A stretch of 64,000 bases of DNA from Talinum fruticosum (GCA_021018815.1 JAITYX010000079.1:1798001-1862000); one strand, 5' to 3'; counted from the stretch's first letter, positions 10,316 to 22,809 are shown. The notes: generated by a model not told the origin, from the letters alone. A program made the numbers and translations.

Positions 10316-10864
10316 CTTGCTATGCCTTTCCTATCTCGTATACGAGTACACATTTCGATCAAAGGAATTACAAAACAATAAAAGAAAAAAGTAAAAATTC
10401 AGTATATATAGTGTGTCAAAGAGCAAAAGCAGCTCCTTCGTCAAACAATTAGCAATTGCTTCATAAAGATGATAACTATATTTGCAAAAAGCTCACCATA
10501 GTATAAATCGGAGGAACTATGCTACCCTTGGACTTCTTAGCCGGCATAACGAAAAGCGCGGTGCCAAATCTTTTGAGAGAAAAGTCCATACTTGCTATGC
10601 CTTTCCTATCTCGTATACTCGTACACATTTCGATCAAAGGAATTACAAAATAATAAAAGAAAAGAGTAAGAATTCAGTATATAGTGTGTCAATGAGCAAA
10701 AGCAGCTCCTTCGTCAAACAATTAGCAACCGCTTCATAAAGATGATAACTATATTTGCAAAAAGCTCACCACGGTATAAATCGGAGGAACTATGCTGCCC
10801 TTAGACTTCTTAGCCGGCATAACGAAAAGCACAAGTGCCAAATCTTATGAGAGAAAAGTCCATA
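10316..10864. repeat. Tandem duplication, 275-bp unit, two copies
   Basis: Copy 1 is 10316-10590 and copy 2 is 10591-10864, both starting 'cttgctatgcctttcctatc' and ending 'gagagaaaagtccata'. Differences are scattered substitutions plus a few small indels. The copies abut exactly, so it is a simple tandem duplication inside the inner transposon. Confidence 0.9.
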
Positions 10865-11291
10865 TGTGAACCCGAGGGGGGTTCCGCTAGTAAGAGAATA
10901 ATTAATTGGACAAAGATTTCAGAATGTATCAAGCTAGGATAATAAGCAAGTCGTGCCAAGATGCCACAAAAAACTCGTATAACGAGTGGTAAGTCACAAC
11001 ATATGAACATAATCATCATCAAGCCTGCTCTTACACGAGAAATGATGACCATAAAACACAAATTTCCGATAGGTCAATGCCCAATTTTAGCTCAAACCAA
11101 AAACTCTCAATTGTATACAAACCAATTTTAGTTTCTTAGTTTTAGCTCACATTTAACATTTAGAAAGCTAAGGCATAAAATAGCTCTTCGTAAGACAAAT
11201 AAAATTCACATAAAAGCCTCTAAACAAGATGAGCATGGAGACAAATAGTGATTTTAACAACCATAAAATAGCATCAATTTCATGAATTTAG

Positions 11292-11893
11292 ATGACATTC
11301 ACAAAAAAAGATAATGTAAAAGAAAAATTCGCAGAACACCGTGGGAGGAGGCATTTTATAGAAACCTCAAAAATCCAAAAAAATTAAATTTGATGTAAAT
11401 TACCGATTAGGATTCTGGCAGTGGAGGTTGACGCAGTGAGGACGACGACCGGGTGAAGGAGGACGGAAGTTAGGCGAGAGGAGGACGGCGGCTGGTGATT
11501 CCGGCGCATCTTTTCCGGCGACAACGGTAGATATTAGGTGGTAGAGATGAGGAAGACATGGTGCCCAAAGTGTTTTGGGTAGCCATGGAGTCGAGTGGGG
11601 AAGAGATTTCGGCGACTAACTCTTCCGGCTAGGCCACCGGTGACAATTTTCCGGCGATGGAGGTGTGAGAGAGCGAGGGTTAGAGCGAGACGGAGAAGAG
11701 CGAGAGAGGAGTAGCGTGGGTAGAAGGCAAAATGAATGTGAGAATCAAAACCCCCGTGATGCAATTTTTTAATTTTTGTTTTTTTGCTTAAATCCACGTC
11801 TTTAATTATGCACCGTGAGATTAAAATTGAATGGTTTGGATTAAAAGTGCTCACCTGATAATTGAGCTCACGTAAAGGGGATGGCTCACTTGA
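11292..11893 (-). repeat. Right long terminal inverted repeat
   Basis: Inverted copy of 8254-8864. The alignment runs from 'gatgacattcacaaaaaaag' at the inner edge to 'ggctcacttgaa' at the outer edge. Confidence 0.75.
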
Positions 11894-12070
11894 AAGTCTC
11901 TCATTTTCCCCCAACCCTTTACAGCACAATAAACTGCTTTTATTAATTGTCGGTGTGAACGTTTAGCAAACACTACTTCAAACACTACTTATTTACCGAA
12001 CTAAAATTATAACAAATAGTATTTTGACTAATCAAAACACTAAACGCTACCTATGCCGGACAGAACCTTA

Positions 12071-14879
12071 AGAAGAGAGCAGCAATCCCCACTAGAAAAG
12101 AAAAATTGCACAACCGTATCACCACACCAAGGACATGCCGATGAAGATAACCGAAATGCAATATATATCAGAACCATAGGTTAGAATTATATGAACAACC
12201 ACTTGCCTGCATACCATAGTCCCCACCTTTTGCTTTAAGCCTTCAGGCCTTTAATGATCCCCACAACCTTCTATCCATCAACAATATAAAGCGCACAAAT
12301 GTTGGGCCACAGACTTCATCTCTGACTCAATTCATAAACTCAGAAATCACAATAAGATAGACCTCATGCTAGTTCAACCCCAAAAGAAAATAACAATAAT
12401 AATAACCAATTTTACTCTTACAATAAGAAAGAACAACTCCACAAGGCCTACAATTCCGCCTCCCACCCAACCCTGAAAACATTTGCTTTCCTTTGAAGAA
12501 TTAAATCTTTTGTAAGAACTGCCTTAGGTAAAGTAGCATTCAAAAATAATTTCGAGTTACATTTAGGTAATTATACCAAACGCCAAATGAGAAAAAGACA
12601 TTAGCAATACTCAATACTAGCAAACAAGCATATAAGCAATTATACATCAAATTTAACCCAAGGGATTCCTGCCAAACAAAAACAGAGTTAATTCACAGAA
12701 GATACCATTCAAATCAAGTCCAATCACAACTTTTAGCCTTGAAGTGAAGGAAAATATACCTGAGTCTAAATTAGTCCATCACAAGTAGAACATATACATC
12801 AATCCGGACAGCCTTTCTTCCCCACTAATGATATCAGCAACTTGAAAACAAAGTTAACACACTGTTCTTGAATCAACAAGGAAGAAAAACTACCAAAGTC
12901 CTTGCATAAAGCTCCTATCTGTCACCAGTCATATTGACAAAGCATAGTCTGAATTCATAAACCAAGTAAAACGTCACCAGAGCTTGAGTTTAGAAGTCCA
13001 AAATAGAATGAAACCTGGGCAAAAACATCAGTATGCAACTCCAGTCAAACCCATCCTTGGAGGGTGGAGTAAAGGGTCAAGGGAAGTTGCAAAGTGATGA
13101 TATTTTGGAGGGGGTAAAAATTGAGTGAAAAGAGAGAACAGCAAAAAAAAAAAAAAGGGGCAAAAAGGCATATGACAGAGACAGAGCACTGCCATGTACT
13201 CCGTGCCTTCCATTTCTCTCTCTCATGCAATGCTGTTGTGCAAATTTTGGGGGTTACCGTGAACTTCACCACGGCGAACTTAACAGTAAGATCCTGTTGC
13301 AACTTGCAAGCATCAAGAAAAAGAGACAAGGAACTGAAGTTGCTTCAAGGAACATAGGCTTAGTTTAAAAATTAATCAAATCATCATATATGAATATGAA
13401 AATCAAGATCTTTCAAAGAAGGGATGTTAAGGCATGATGATGTCCAGATCCCACTTACAGATGAAGTAGCTTAATTAATGGACTGCACAACAAGGATTTC
13501 ACATTTTATGAAAAAGTTTGAACCCCTTATAGCTTTTGTACAATGTATTTATCATACAATGCTCACAGGGGATAATTACATGGTCACGAGTAAGAAATGC
13601 CCAGTCAAGTCAGCAAAGACCTGTCAGTGACCATTGAAAAGTTATCATAACGGCAAACTGAACAAAGAAAACTTCGCAAGGATGAGAACCGAAAAGGACA
13701 AAATCCATATGGAACCCTGACGCTAAAGCAAAAAGAACCAATGACCCAGACACAGTTTTTTCCCAACCCCTTTGCAAACAGAATAAGTGAATAATTCATC
13801 AGAGTGTTGTCAAAAAGCAGAATCACACTAGTTTCTTTCGTGAAGAAAGTACTTCAAATAGCCCAGTTTTCCACTTCTTTCTACTTCATTTGAGTTTTAT
13901 ATGATATTGACACTGTATAGTTCATAAACCACAAAAACAATACAAGGAAGAGATGAAGCTCCACATCCCTGCCCAAAGTCCCTGTGGAACTCTCTACCAA
14001 CAAATTCATAAATTAGAAAAATATGCATAGTTTTGTCATCTCTGAATTGAGTATTTTAACAAGTAAAAGGCCAAAAGAATCAGCTTCTTAGTTCAATCGA
14101 CTTAATTTCTAAGACCATGCGAGAAGGTGCATAAGCCTACTAAGGTTCCTACGTAGCCAAACATTACCATTCTCTGAAACTGAGTGCAATCACGAAGGGA
14201 ACAACAATAACAGAGAGCATCAAGTCACGGATATATCAAAAAATTTAAAAAGTTTTACATAGTCAGGTTGAACGAGAGTGTGTTAGAAACTTACCATTCT
14301 CTGAAACTGAAAGCAAGTTATCGTCTCCTGATTGCAGACTACCGGAAGATTTTACATTGTCTTGCTTCCATGATCGACCACTCAATTAGCTCCTTCAACA
14401 TAGACTTTATCCATTTATGTTTTCCCAATTCCCCAACCCATTGGCTCTTGAACCACCCATGGATGTAATGTGAACCCCACGTGGAAGCTCTTTCTCGTAC
14501 TTGTGGTTGATTTGAGGGTCTTGCAAACGAACAAATCAGCTAATAGGAGTAGTGAGCAGTGTAGAAATTGATCAAGATAGCCAACAATGTTCAAAAGAAG
14601 CAATTTTCATGTAGAGATGTACGGAATTAAATTTGACAAATAAGAAAATGATAAGCAGGATAGCAAATTGAACTATGAATTTTATTCTTGTAAAGACTCA
14701 TTCACAGTTGAACAGGGGGCTCTGAGATACTGTAGCAAGAGATAAGCTAATCTTATTATGTGTTGGCCATAAGTCCAACTCATAATATGAATACCCATGT
14801 TGCAGAGGAATCTTGATGCAGAACTTCAACTTCAAGAAATGAAAACAATGTTCATGATAACAATCAAGTGACGACATAC
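12071..14879. other. No gene recognised; probable 3' part of a minus-strand unit
   Basis: AT-rich, with short open frames only (up to about 94 codons near 13045-13329, minus strand) that show no motif. It lies downstream of the minus-strand promoter at 21.3 kb and may be intron, 3' UTR or intergenic. A (A)13 run is at about 13143. Confidence 0.35.
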
Positions 14880-15212
14880 CAAAGCTCTGGGAAGCCGAGA
14901 TGAGCGTAAAAGAAGTCTCCTTTGAACTTTGAAGTGGGCCAATGAACCGGAAGGCTCCTTCTTCGAAATGTGCATCTCTGTCAAATCACAGTCCTTTGAG
15001 GCATTATGAGGACGAAGTTCAAGTGTTTCTGCTTTAGATAAGCAATACTCGAAAATTGCAGCTGACGCATGGAAAGTCGCCAGAAAACTACCAATTGAAG
15101 AGCATACCTCCAAATACATCAATGCTCGTGGCCCCTTAATTGATGAAAGAACTACAGGAACAAGTTTTGCGCCACATCTGCTCTCCTTCCCATGTGAATG
15201 ACAGAGAATCAA
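14880..15212 (-). other. Exon-like open segment, unidentified protein
   Basis: An open frame of about 110 codons on the minus strand with ordinary protein composition, containing LVPVVLSSIKGPRALMYLEV and later KEPSGSLAHFKVQRRLLLRS. It ends at a good donor (TTG|GTATGT, last exon base 14880). The 5' limit is uncertain; a second open frame overlaps at 15136-15354 with a hydrophobic segment (TIFGVVMTATIVWQLLIY). I do not recognise the family; a helical-repeat (ARM/HEAT-like) or membrane-associated protein is possible but unproven. It is the most protein-like stretch between 12 and 19 kb and may be a remnant exon of the unit that starts at 21.3 kb. Confidence 0.35.
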
Positions 15213-15359
15213 CGGTTTCCTGGGGACTGTATATTAACAATTGCCACACAATCGTAGCAGTCATCACAACACCAAATATAGTTGATAGTGGATGCCAAAA
15301 GTGAGAAAAAGAAGCACTTCTAGCAACTTTCAAGCATATTATTGGATCTTTCATCTCTC

Positions 15360-17326
15360 CCCTTTGCTGGTTGATAAAACATAAAAGACCTACCTATGTG
15401 CATCACGAGCATGTCTAACTGAGAAGCCATTAATGAATTTCATCTAGCACCACTGCATCATCTTCTTGAGAAATTTCTTCTCACTGCTACGCGGGCCCAG
15501 ATTGCTCTTTAAGAAAATTAAGTTGATCTGGTTCCCTTCTGGGCTTGTAAAGCACCCTTATTGCACTAGTTGCCTAGGGTGCTAGATAAAAAGCTGAATT
15601 AGAAAATTTTCATTTCGGTATAAGTTCTTTAAAATACAAGTAAATACGACAGAAAAAACAAACACAGCACTTTGCATATATATAAAAAAAAAAAAAAAGC
15701 AAACAAAGCAATTAAGGTTTAGATTTGCGCATTTCAATAAACATCATCCAAACCCCATTTGTTTTCATGTGGCGCATCGAAAATCAGTCAAGAGATGCAG
15801 TTACCAGCATTTCTTCTAAGCATTTCCCCAGTACAGGTAACCTTACCCAGACGGTTAAATAGGAGCAATGTTGTTTCCTTGCACCTGAGACTGATAAAGG
15901 ACAGCGCCTTCTTCTTCACCAGGACCACAAGGAAAGGGATAAAGGAAAACAATCTACACTAAACTCAAGATTTTCAAATGTCCTATGAGCTTCACCTAAT
16001 TTGCTTTACCATCAATCAAACAACACCAGAAATGTTCAGTTTAATCAATTCTAAAAAGAACAGTTAGCCATGGGTTAACTGAAAAATATAGACTTATTTA
16101 TTTTTCAATCTAAATAATTGTTTCAAAATAAATCTCCTAATTAGAAAACTTATTTGAAAATAAGTACCAAAATTTATGGTTCACACTTCAAAAAATTCAC
16201 AAAGTGAGTAATTTACCTGAATTGATTTTCTAATTTGGTATTGACTTAATGTTATATTGAACAAATTTAATATATTTTCAAAACGTTTTGCTTTAAAAAT
16301 ATTCTATTAAACCGGTTGACATTTATATACTTAGTGGAAGAATAAATATGTCGAACAATAACAAACCAGGACATATATCAACACTAACCTAATATCAACA
16401 CGATTAGCATATACAAAACCAAATGCACAACAACAGAATCTTCACCCTGAAGTATGAGAAATCCAAAAATATGGTACCACAGTTGTTTCACTTTCCATTG
16501 GTCAGTTATCTATTTTTGGAGCCTCCAACTTTTGTTGCCCACCAAATTTAGCTTAGAAACGCACATTGATACTTTTAGATGCTTCAAAAAGAGGGTATAA
16601 CATTTAAAGAATACCACAAAAATGTCTCTTTATGATGTACTAGAGTACAGAGGCATTGCATCTCACAATAATGATAAAGAGTAGCATTAGATATCAAAAG
16701 AAGATAAAAGCTAGAAAAGACTAGAACAGAATGGACAAGTTTAAAAGAATCGAGGGCAGCACCATGAGAGAGACACCGAGAAAAGCACCTAAATGACGGC
16801 TGGTTTCTTATTTGTAGCTGTACACGATTAGGCACACTGAGAAAGGTACATAAATTTTAGTTGTTTGGAGAAGTTCGTGGCCCAATGCTGAAAGCCCAAT
16901 CGAAAATTGCCATTTAATAACAATGATGGAGATGGAGGGTCCATCCAAGATCCAACATTATATGAGACTTCAATTAGCAAAATCATAAAATAACAAGAAA
17001 CAAATAAATCAACAAACCAACCAAGATAATGATGATTGGATAAGGTCACTTGCCTTCCCTGTTCTGTTTTTATTTCTTTTTTTGGGGTTAAATCAGGACT
17101 AATCAGTCGGTGTTCATGACCAACAATTTAAGAGAGAGATTAGAGGGGAAAAGATAGGGGGAATGAGTGAACATGAGAAGGTTTCTACTTCTGAGGATGG
17201 GGTTGTGATTTGTGGAAGTGTGCTTCGGGAACAAAGGAAAGGAAAGGAACCCTATCACTGTTTAGAATTTAAGAATTCTCAATTCAGTATAAAAGTGGTA
17301 ACACTGGCTAGACTCCTAGCCTGTAC

Positions 17327-17328
<2 letters not shown>
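15360..17328. other. No gene recognised
   Basis: AT-rich, with scattered open frames under about 85 codons and no motifs. Includes an A15-type run at about 15685. Confidence 0.35.

Positions 17329-17369
<41 letters not shown>
17329..17369. repeat. (CT)n microsatellite
   Basis: About 20 uninterrupted CT repeats. The Ser-Leu repeat in the overlapping open frames is only this microsatellite. Confidence 0.97.
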
Positions 17370-17372
<3 letters not shown>

Positions 17373-19640
17373 TATATACTAGCTGCAAAAGTAGAAAATA
17401 GAACATGTATTGAACAAATTGGAGAAAGGAGTACATGACCAACCATAATCTTCAGACACGCAATTCGGAGCGAGATAAAAAGTCTCCTCCCCTGCTTCTG
17501 TACTCGCTGCAACCCAGAAAGAGAGATAAGTAAAATTGTTTCAGTGATGAAAATTGTATTAGGAGCATGACGCAAATGATACTTCTTTGTAGGATCCCAA
17601 AATCAAACTCTCACAAATGGTGGTTTGGAAGTGAGAGAGGGAGGTGGGAGAAAAAGAGAACATTGCACCCAAGAAGTTGAAATGGAAATTTAAGTCTTCA
17701 TTCAGAAAGGGAAAGGATTTAGAGATGAAGTCTACTCCCCAAAAGTATTCCTTGGAGGCTGGAGCATGGAAGAAAATTGCCTTGATTGCATCAATTAAAT
17801 GAATCCTATAGAAAAAATTTTACAAAAATGCTTTTCTAATCCACACGAGGTTCCAGATACCTTAAATCGTTCCAGGACTCCGGCCTCACATCAACAAAAT
17901 CAAATCTGTCTCCTAAAACAAAACATATTTCTTCCAAAACAATCAAGTTCAATCATATGTGATGACTCATTGCACATATCAGAATACGAATAGCCCAGAT
18001 ACATCACCTTCAACTCATTGCACATATGCTGTTGCTGGAGAGGTAGAGAGATTGACAGTTAAACATCCTCAGCTTTAAAGAGGGACAGAGGGAGGAGAGA
18101 TGAGTGTTAACTTACAATATCTGACCACACTCATATAAGCCGCAATCTCATCTCTAAAAAACAATATGCATTAACAATCTAAGCATATGATCAAGATTGT
18201 GATCCAAGAGCTTCTTCATCATAGCCCGATGCTCCAGATTCTCATGCGTTTGAAGCAAGGCCCCTGCAATAAAAAGGCACCCTGAGTACTGCTCTATTAG
18301 CACACATCAAAGCTTTGGGGTTGCAGCAACATAACAAACAGAGCATTGCCAGTATTCAGCCAACACTCTATAGATCACATGGATATCTCCACCAAGCCCC
18401 TTAGAAGATAAGAGAAGAAGAGAAAAAGAGAAGTGAGAGGCTTAAACTGGAATAATGATTTGAACAACTAGAAAAGAAAAAAACCAACTAAATCGTGTAG
18501 GGAGCAGAAATATTTTAATTAGAAAATATCAGAGGAAAAAAAACAATTCGGAGCTAAGATTCAGGGAAACAGATAGATCATTGTCTGGCTTCCAATTTGT
18601 GCGGACAAGACACGGATCATTCATGACTGCAAGAGAAAGTCACATAAGATATACAAGTACAAAGAGAACACATTTTCCTATGAATTATAACTTGACGCCA
18701 GAACTGGAAATGCATTGAAAACCCATAAATCTCAACAACCACATTCGTTTCTATACATTCAAGACTTGCATCCCAATCTCACCAAGGATGTCAACTGGAA
18801 ATGATTGATAGTGTATGCCCGTAGGTTGTCAGTCAAAATTAACAGGACAACACTGAAAAAGCAGAGAGAGAACATTAGAGAATACAAAAGCAACGGTACA
18901 TAAACCCATTGTCAACACGGTCATACTCAATATAGATCATGTACCTGTCCAACCACTCAGTAAAAAGCCTGTCATCAGGACAATAAGTTCAGCCAGCAAA
19001 CTGTCGCAGCTACTGCCAGAAGCCTGTCAGAACAAATTGTCATTATCAATCCTAATTTCCTGTCGCCCAGAAACCAACAAAGAATCAAATTAACAAAAAA
19101 AAGGGGGAAGAAGCAAATATTACCTAACATAGAGCTCTACCCCTTCTTTTCATCATCCGAGAACCCAAGTAAAAAATCAAATAGGAAAGCAAATGAAAGT
19201 ACTCAGACTAGCCCATAAAAGAAACTTGTTACCATCGCATTAAAAGGATGAAGCTTAATTCCATCCACCAGGCTTTAAGTTTGTTGCACCAGCTTCCTCT
19301 GTGCATTGTTGGGCCTAATCTCAATGAATCTGAATGAATCTGCAAACTGTTTAAAAAGCAAAATTAATATTGTGCGTTGATTAAAATACAAAAATTAACC
19401 ATTGCAGAACCCGAACTAAATACGCTCTGCAGAACTCCTGTTTTCATGTGAAAGGCCTTTTTGAAATCAATTCTTCCAAACATTCACTACTCAGAGAAAC
19501 TGAAGTATCTGAGGACATAAATGGGTCACATTAACACATTTCCACCCTACAAAAAGGCCTTTTTGAAATCACTTCTTCCAAACTATTGTCATTGCAAGAA
19601 CTGCAAAGGATTGTTCATCTTGAGCCGAAGACTGGATAAT
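17370..19640. other. No intact gene; duplicated non-coding blocks
   Basis: Around 18595-18680 the text resembles 22970-23050 ('gtggacaagg' and 'catgcatgac' type phrases), so it belongs to the duplicated material of this window. A minus-strand segment near 18180-18265 after a good acceptor reads LLQTHENLEHRAMMKKLLDH but is too short to identify. Confidence 0.35.
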
Positions 19641-19644
19641 TTTC

Positions 19645-20255
19645 TCACAAGTTATGTCCAGTTTGAAGAATAACTTCACGAGCCATCCAGTATGGAGTAC
19701 ATTTCATCGACTTCACTCCTTCATTGTAGCCTGTTACACTTCAGACCATGAATAATGCAATAGGATGTATGATATGAGAACAATGTCTGCAATAAAAGGC
19801 AAAGGGACAATTGAGAAAAATAAAATGACAGTGAAATACAAATCACACCAGCTCAACATCTTTTTTCAATTCACCAAAATCTGGAAGTTTAGATCCTCTA
19901 CTATCAACAAGCATGTTGGCACTCTGCACCAACAAAAAGGAAGAAAATAAGGAGAATTGAGCATACAATTCAATTCCTTGAATCCCATAAAGCAATACCT
20001 TGATTTCCCTATGCATAGTTCCATTCTTGTGTAGGTATTCAATTTCTTCTAGCAACTGGCTTCTTATTACCTGATGAAGCAAGCATAACAAAACCAAAGT
20101 CATGACTACAATCAATTAAGCTCCCTTACAGATTTCTTTTTTTTTTTTGGGGGGGACACTTACTGACTCTGAAATGATCAAGAAGTGAGGATATAAATCC
20201 ATCACCAACAAATTCCAACAAGGTATTTAATGCATCCTCTTCTCTGTCTGTCCCA
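19645..20255 (-). pseudogene. NPK1/ANP-type MAPKKK kinase-domain pseudogene, copy A
   Basis: Four exon remnants run right to left, with kinase subdomains in order. About 20164-20255 (LLEFVGDGFISSLL) corresponds to IV-V, where NPK1/ANP kinases have LLEFVPGGSISSLL. 19999-20070 (EYLHKNGTMHREIK) is VI, with the catalytic HRD changed to HRE. 19849-19923 (ANMLVD, PDFGELKKDVEL) is VII. 19645-19730 ([20 protein letters not shown]) is VIII, with APE changed to ARE, then TGA. Exon phases fit and GT-AG junctions remain. The glycine-rich loop and subdomains IX-XI were not found. These kinases act upstream of MAPK cascades in cytokinesis and stress. The lost catalytic Asp and the early stop make activity impossible; it is a duplicated relic. 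Residues 'YTK' found in copy B are deleted here. Confidence 0.75.
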
Positions 20256-21159
20256 AGTTATCTAAAAAAAAGGGTACAGTTCAGAATCTGATACATCTCT
20301 CCTGCCCCCCGGTACCACAAACAGGACAAGACTTACGTGATAGATTATGAAGAAGCTTCAGTTAGATGTCATGTTCCTGAGTTCCCACGATCAGAGATAT
20401 GCCTTCTGTCAAGCTAAGGAAACACGCAAAAATCAACTATACCATTAATCGGAAAGTAAATCCCACTGTTCAATAGAGTAGTAGAATCAGTAAAGCAACC
20501 CCAACAAATGGCACATTAAAGAAAACATAAGATTTGAAATCAGAGACACTGCACTTCAAGTTTATTTAAACGTATATAACAAGCGAAACAGAACCATATT
20601 CAAGCAATAAAAAATAACCCTTGGCCCCCACCAACTGAAAATGACGTCATAGAAAAACGAAATTAAAAACCCAAAAACGCAAGAACATTTCATCACCGAG
20701 GATACCAGCCCCAGTCAGAACATTACTTCCAACTGTTTCAACAACCCAAAAATTGAAGTCCCCGATCGAAAAAGAAAATCCCCAAGTACTTATATTGTAT
20801 CCCCTCTGATTTAAAAAAACAACTCCACAAATAGAAATGATCCCCCTTTGAACAAAATTACCAACACCCTCCATTCCCTACCCCAGAAGTCCAGATTTAT
20901 CAGACGATTCTCATAAACCCTAGATCGTTCATCAAACTTAAACTATATCCATTTCAAAGCCGAAAAAACCCCACAAACGAGGTTCTAAAACACAAACACA
21001 ATCCCCGGAAAAAATGTCAAAACTTAAAACCTTGGATAGGAAACCCTCTAGAAAACCCTAATTAAGGATCTTGAAAACATTAAACGATTGGCAATATTCA
21101 AAACGCAAGAGTAGATAATTCGCACTACGAGAAAGTGAGAGACAACGATTTCGATTTAC
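20256..21159. other. Presumed first intron of the 21.3-kb minus-strand unit; no exon seen
   Basis: AT-rich, between the donor at 21160 and the first kinase remnant. No exon for the kinase glycine loop was recognised here. Confidence 0.35.
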
Positions 21160-21255
21160 CGAAGACCAGGCGACTAAGACCCTCAACTCGAACTCAGCGC
21201 ATCCATAAAGGAGAGAGAAAATCGAGCGCCAGACATGGCCAGGGAACGAGACAAT
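21160..21255 (-). other. Probable first exon (5' UTR) of minus-strand unit A
   Basis: Reading minus, a CT-rich leader begins about 30 bp after the TATA element and ends at the donor CTTCG|GTAAAT (last base 21160). It has the CT-rich composition usual for plant 5' UTRs. An ATG with a very short frame is present; no long frame starts here. Confidence 0.4.
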
Positions 21256-21282
21256 TGATGAGAGAAGAAGAAAGGGGAGGGG

Positions 21283-21412
21283 TATTTAAAGAAATCTGAC
21301 GCAGTTAAAAGTTTCAGGAGACAGCTGTCGCATATACGTTAACGCGCAAATGCCAGCTGGCTACTCGCAAAACGCGTATTTTTGAAAAAACGCGTTCTAA
21401 ACACGTAAAGAT
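21283..21412 (-). promoter_or_regulatory. Core promoter A: TATA box with CGCG-motif array
   Basis: On the minus strand TTTAAATA (21283-21290) is a TATA box facing the CT-rich exon. Upstream lie three CGCG motifs (21342-21346, about 21371-21376 and about 21391-21396, 'aacgcg' or 'acgcgt') and a GACAGCT block (21320-21326). ACGCGT/AACGCG match the VCGCGB core bound by plant CAMTA factors; the same array is seen in promoter B. Confidence 0.45.
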
Positions 21413-21960
21413 ATTTTAATTTATAATTATATACGTTTAATCATAACTTTTACACTTAAATTATTAAAAAAAATTACACCCTTTTCTCTCTCTTTTCTCC
21501 CTCTTTTCTCCCCGCTCTCTGTCAGCTCTCTCTCTGTCAGCCTCTCTATCTCTCTCTACTTCCCCCTCTCTTTTGCATATCTTTTAATAAAAATAAAAAT
21601 TAATTATTGTTATAGATTAAAAAAATAAAAATATGTTCGTTTATAGATATTTTTTAAAAGTTTTTTCAATAAAAAATTATTTCACATTTTCAATTTTATT
21701 TTTGTTATTAAAACTCTTTTTCTAAAATTCCGTTATGTGTTTCAATTATTATGAATAAATTAATTTATTTTTCAAATAAAAAAATATATTTATTTTTATA
21801 ATCTTATTTTAAATAAAATTTAAATTTGAAGTTCATTATTAGAAAATTTAATTTTTTCTTATTTTGACTGAAAATATAAAATGGATTTATAATTAGGAAA
21901 AAAAAGTATAATTATATATTGGTAACAAAAGCAGAACAAAAGTTAAATGAAGAAGCATAA
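21413..21960. repeat. CT-rich plus AT-rich repeat, single-arm copy
   Basis: Begins with a CT-rich stretch (21478-21570) followed by AT-rich text containing 'aattttatttttgttatta' and 'ttatttttcaaataaa'. The same order and phrases occur at about 26040-26450, so this is one arm of the foldback repeat found at 25.98-27.12 kb. Confidence 0.6.
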
Positions 21961-22555
21961 CTAAACCCAAATTAACCAAACCTACAACATTAGACAGCAT
22001 GACCACACTGGGAACTAAGCTAAGAAATTAGCTAAAAATAAAAAGAGAGATCAGAATCATAATATTGTTTCATCCAAGACACAGTAAGTGTAGATAAATG
22101 CACTTTTGAGTGAAGCGAAAAACAAATTGAGTTAACCATAACAGACATGGTGATCACTATAAACAACCATATAATAAGTAAGAGACACCATATGAAGAAC
22201 GAAAAACTAACCAAAAGCAAATACTATTCCAACACACACTGGAGAAGAGAAATGAGTGTCAGACAACTGAGAAAAAGAAACTATGAAAAAGCAAAAGGCA
22301 TTTTATCAGCAAATTTATAGGTTGTCAGAAATAATGATCGCTTTCATGTATTAGAAAAGGTTCCTTTGGTGCAGTGCCAAAAGTGAAGCGAGACTCTGCC
22401 TTAGGAGAGTCTCAGCGACTGCCAAAAGAAAAAGAGGGGTGGCGGTGGCAGAGTAATATCATTAGTACAGATTTCTTTCTGTACGATTTGGCAAAGTTGA
22501 AAGAAAAGAAAAGAGCAATGACATCACAAAATCAAGCATGATCTCTTGAATTGAA
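21961..22555. other. No gene; duplicated block
   Basis: About 22050-22130 resembles 25340-25430 (shared 'gataaatgcac' and 'ttgagt(g/a)aa' phrases). No coding frame seen. Confidence 0.35.
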
Positions 22556-22760
22556 AAACAAATCAACACATTAGAAAACTTGAAAGAACCGCTTTGGAAA
22601 TAGCAATGAAGTTTCTATAAATAACATGCTCGGCCTGCTGAAAAGTGCCATGTTAAAACAAATCAGCACATTATAAATAAACATGAAAGAACCGCTTTGG
22701 AAAGAGCCAAAGAAATTGCAGAGACAATGTAGCTGTCCTCGGCCTGCTCGATAATGCCAT
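22556..22760. repeat. Tandem repeat, about 100-bp unit, two copies
   Basis: Both copies carry 'gaaagaaccgctttggaaa', 'ctcggcctgct' and 'tgccatgtt'. The starts ('aaacaaatca(a/g)cacatta') lie near 22558 and 22657. Confidence 0.75.
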
Positions 22761-22809
22761 GTTGACACAATGTAGTTGTGAAATTGATTTTCAATAGCAG
22801 TAGTAAGCA

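Larger units (their letters stand above)
8254..11893. mobile_element. Inner element with ~600-bp terminal inverted repeats (MULE-like or foldback)
   Basis: The sequence from about 8254 to 8864 reappears, inverted, from about 11893 to 11292. The two ends begin 'ttcaagtgagcc' and share CT-rich and coding-like stretches at high identity. The ~2.4-kb interior holds a tRNA-like gene, a 275-bp tandem duplication and several short repeats, but no transposase. Very long TIRs fit Mutator-like or foldback elements, and captured host sequence in the interior fits a Pack-type element. No 8-11-bp target duplication is visible; the left flank is an AT microsatellite. Confidence 0.65.
7836..12067. mobile_element. 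PIF/Harbinger-like DNA transposon, non-autonomous, TTA target duplication
   Basis: The left end GGTCCTGTTCGG (7836-7847) and the right end CCGGACAGAACC (12056-12067) are imperfect inverted repeats (10 of 12). Each is flanked by TTA (7833-7835 and 12068-12070). A 3-bp TTA/TAA target duplication with GG..CTGTT(C/T)GG termini is the signature of PIF/Harbinger and Tourist MITEs. No DDE transposase or Myb-like ORF is visible, so the copy is non-autonomous. About 3.6 kb of its length is a separate element with long inverted repeats. The subterminal sequences on the two sides are only loosely similar. Confidence 0.55.

Noticed and set aside
17163..17575. Open frames across the (CT)n run
   Set aside because: The Ser-Leu and Glu-Arg repeats come only from the microsatellite.
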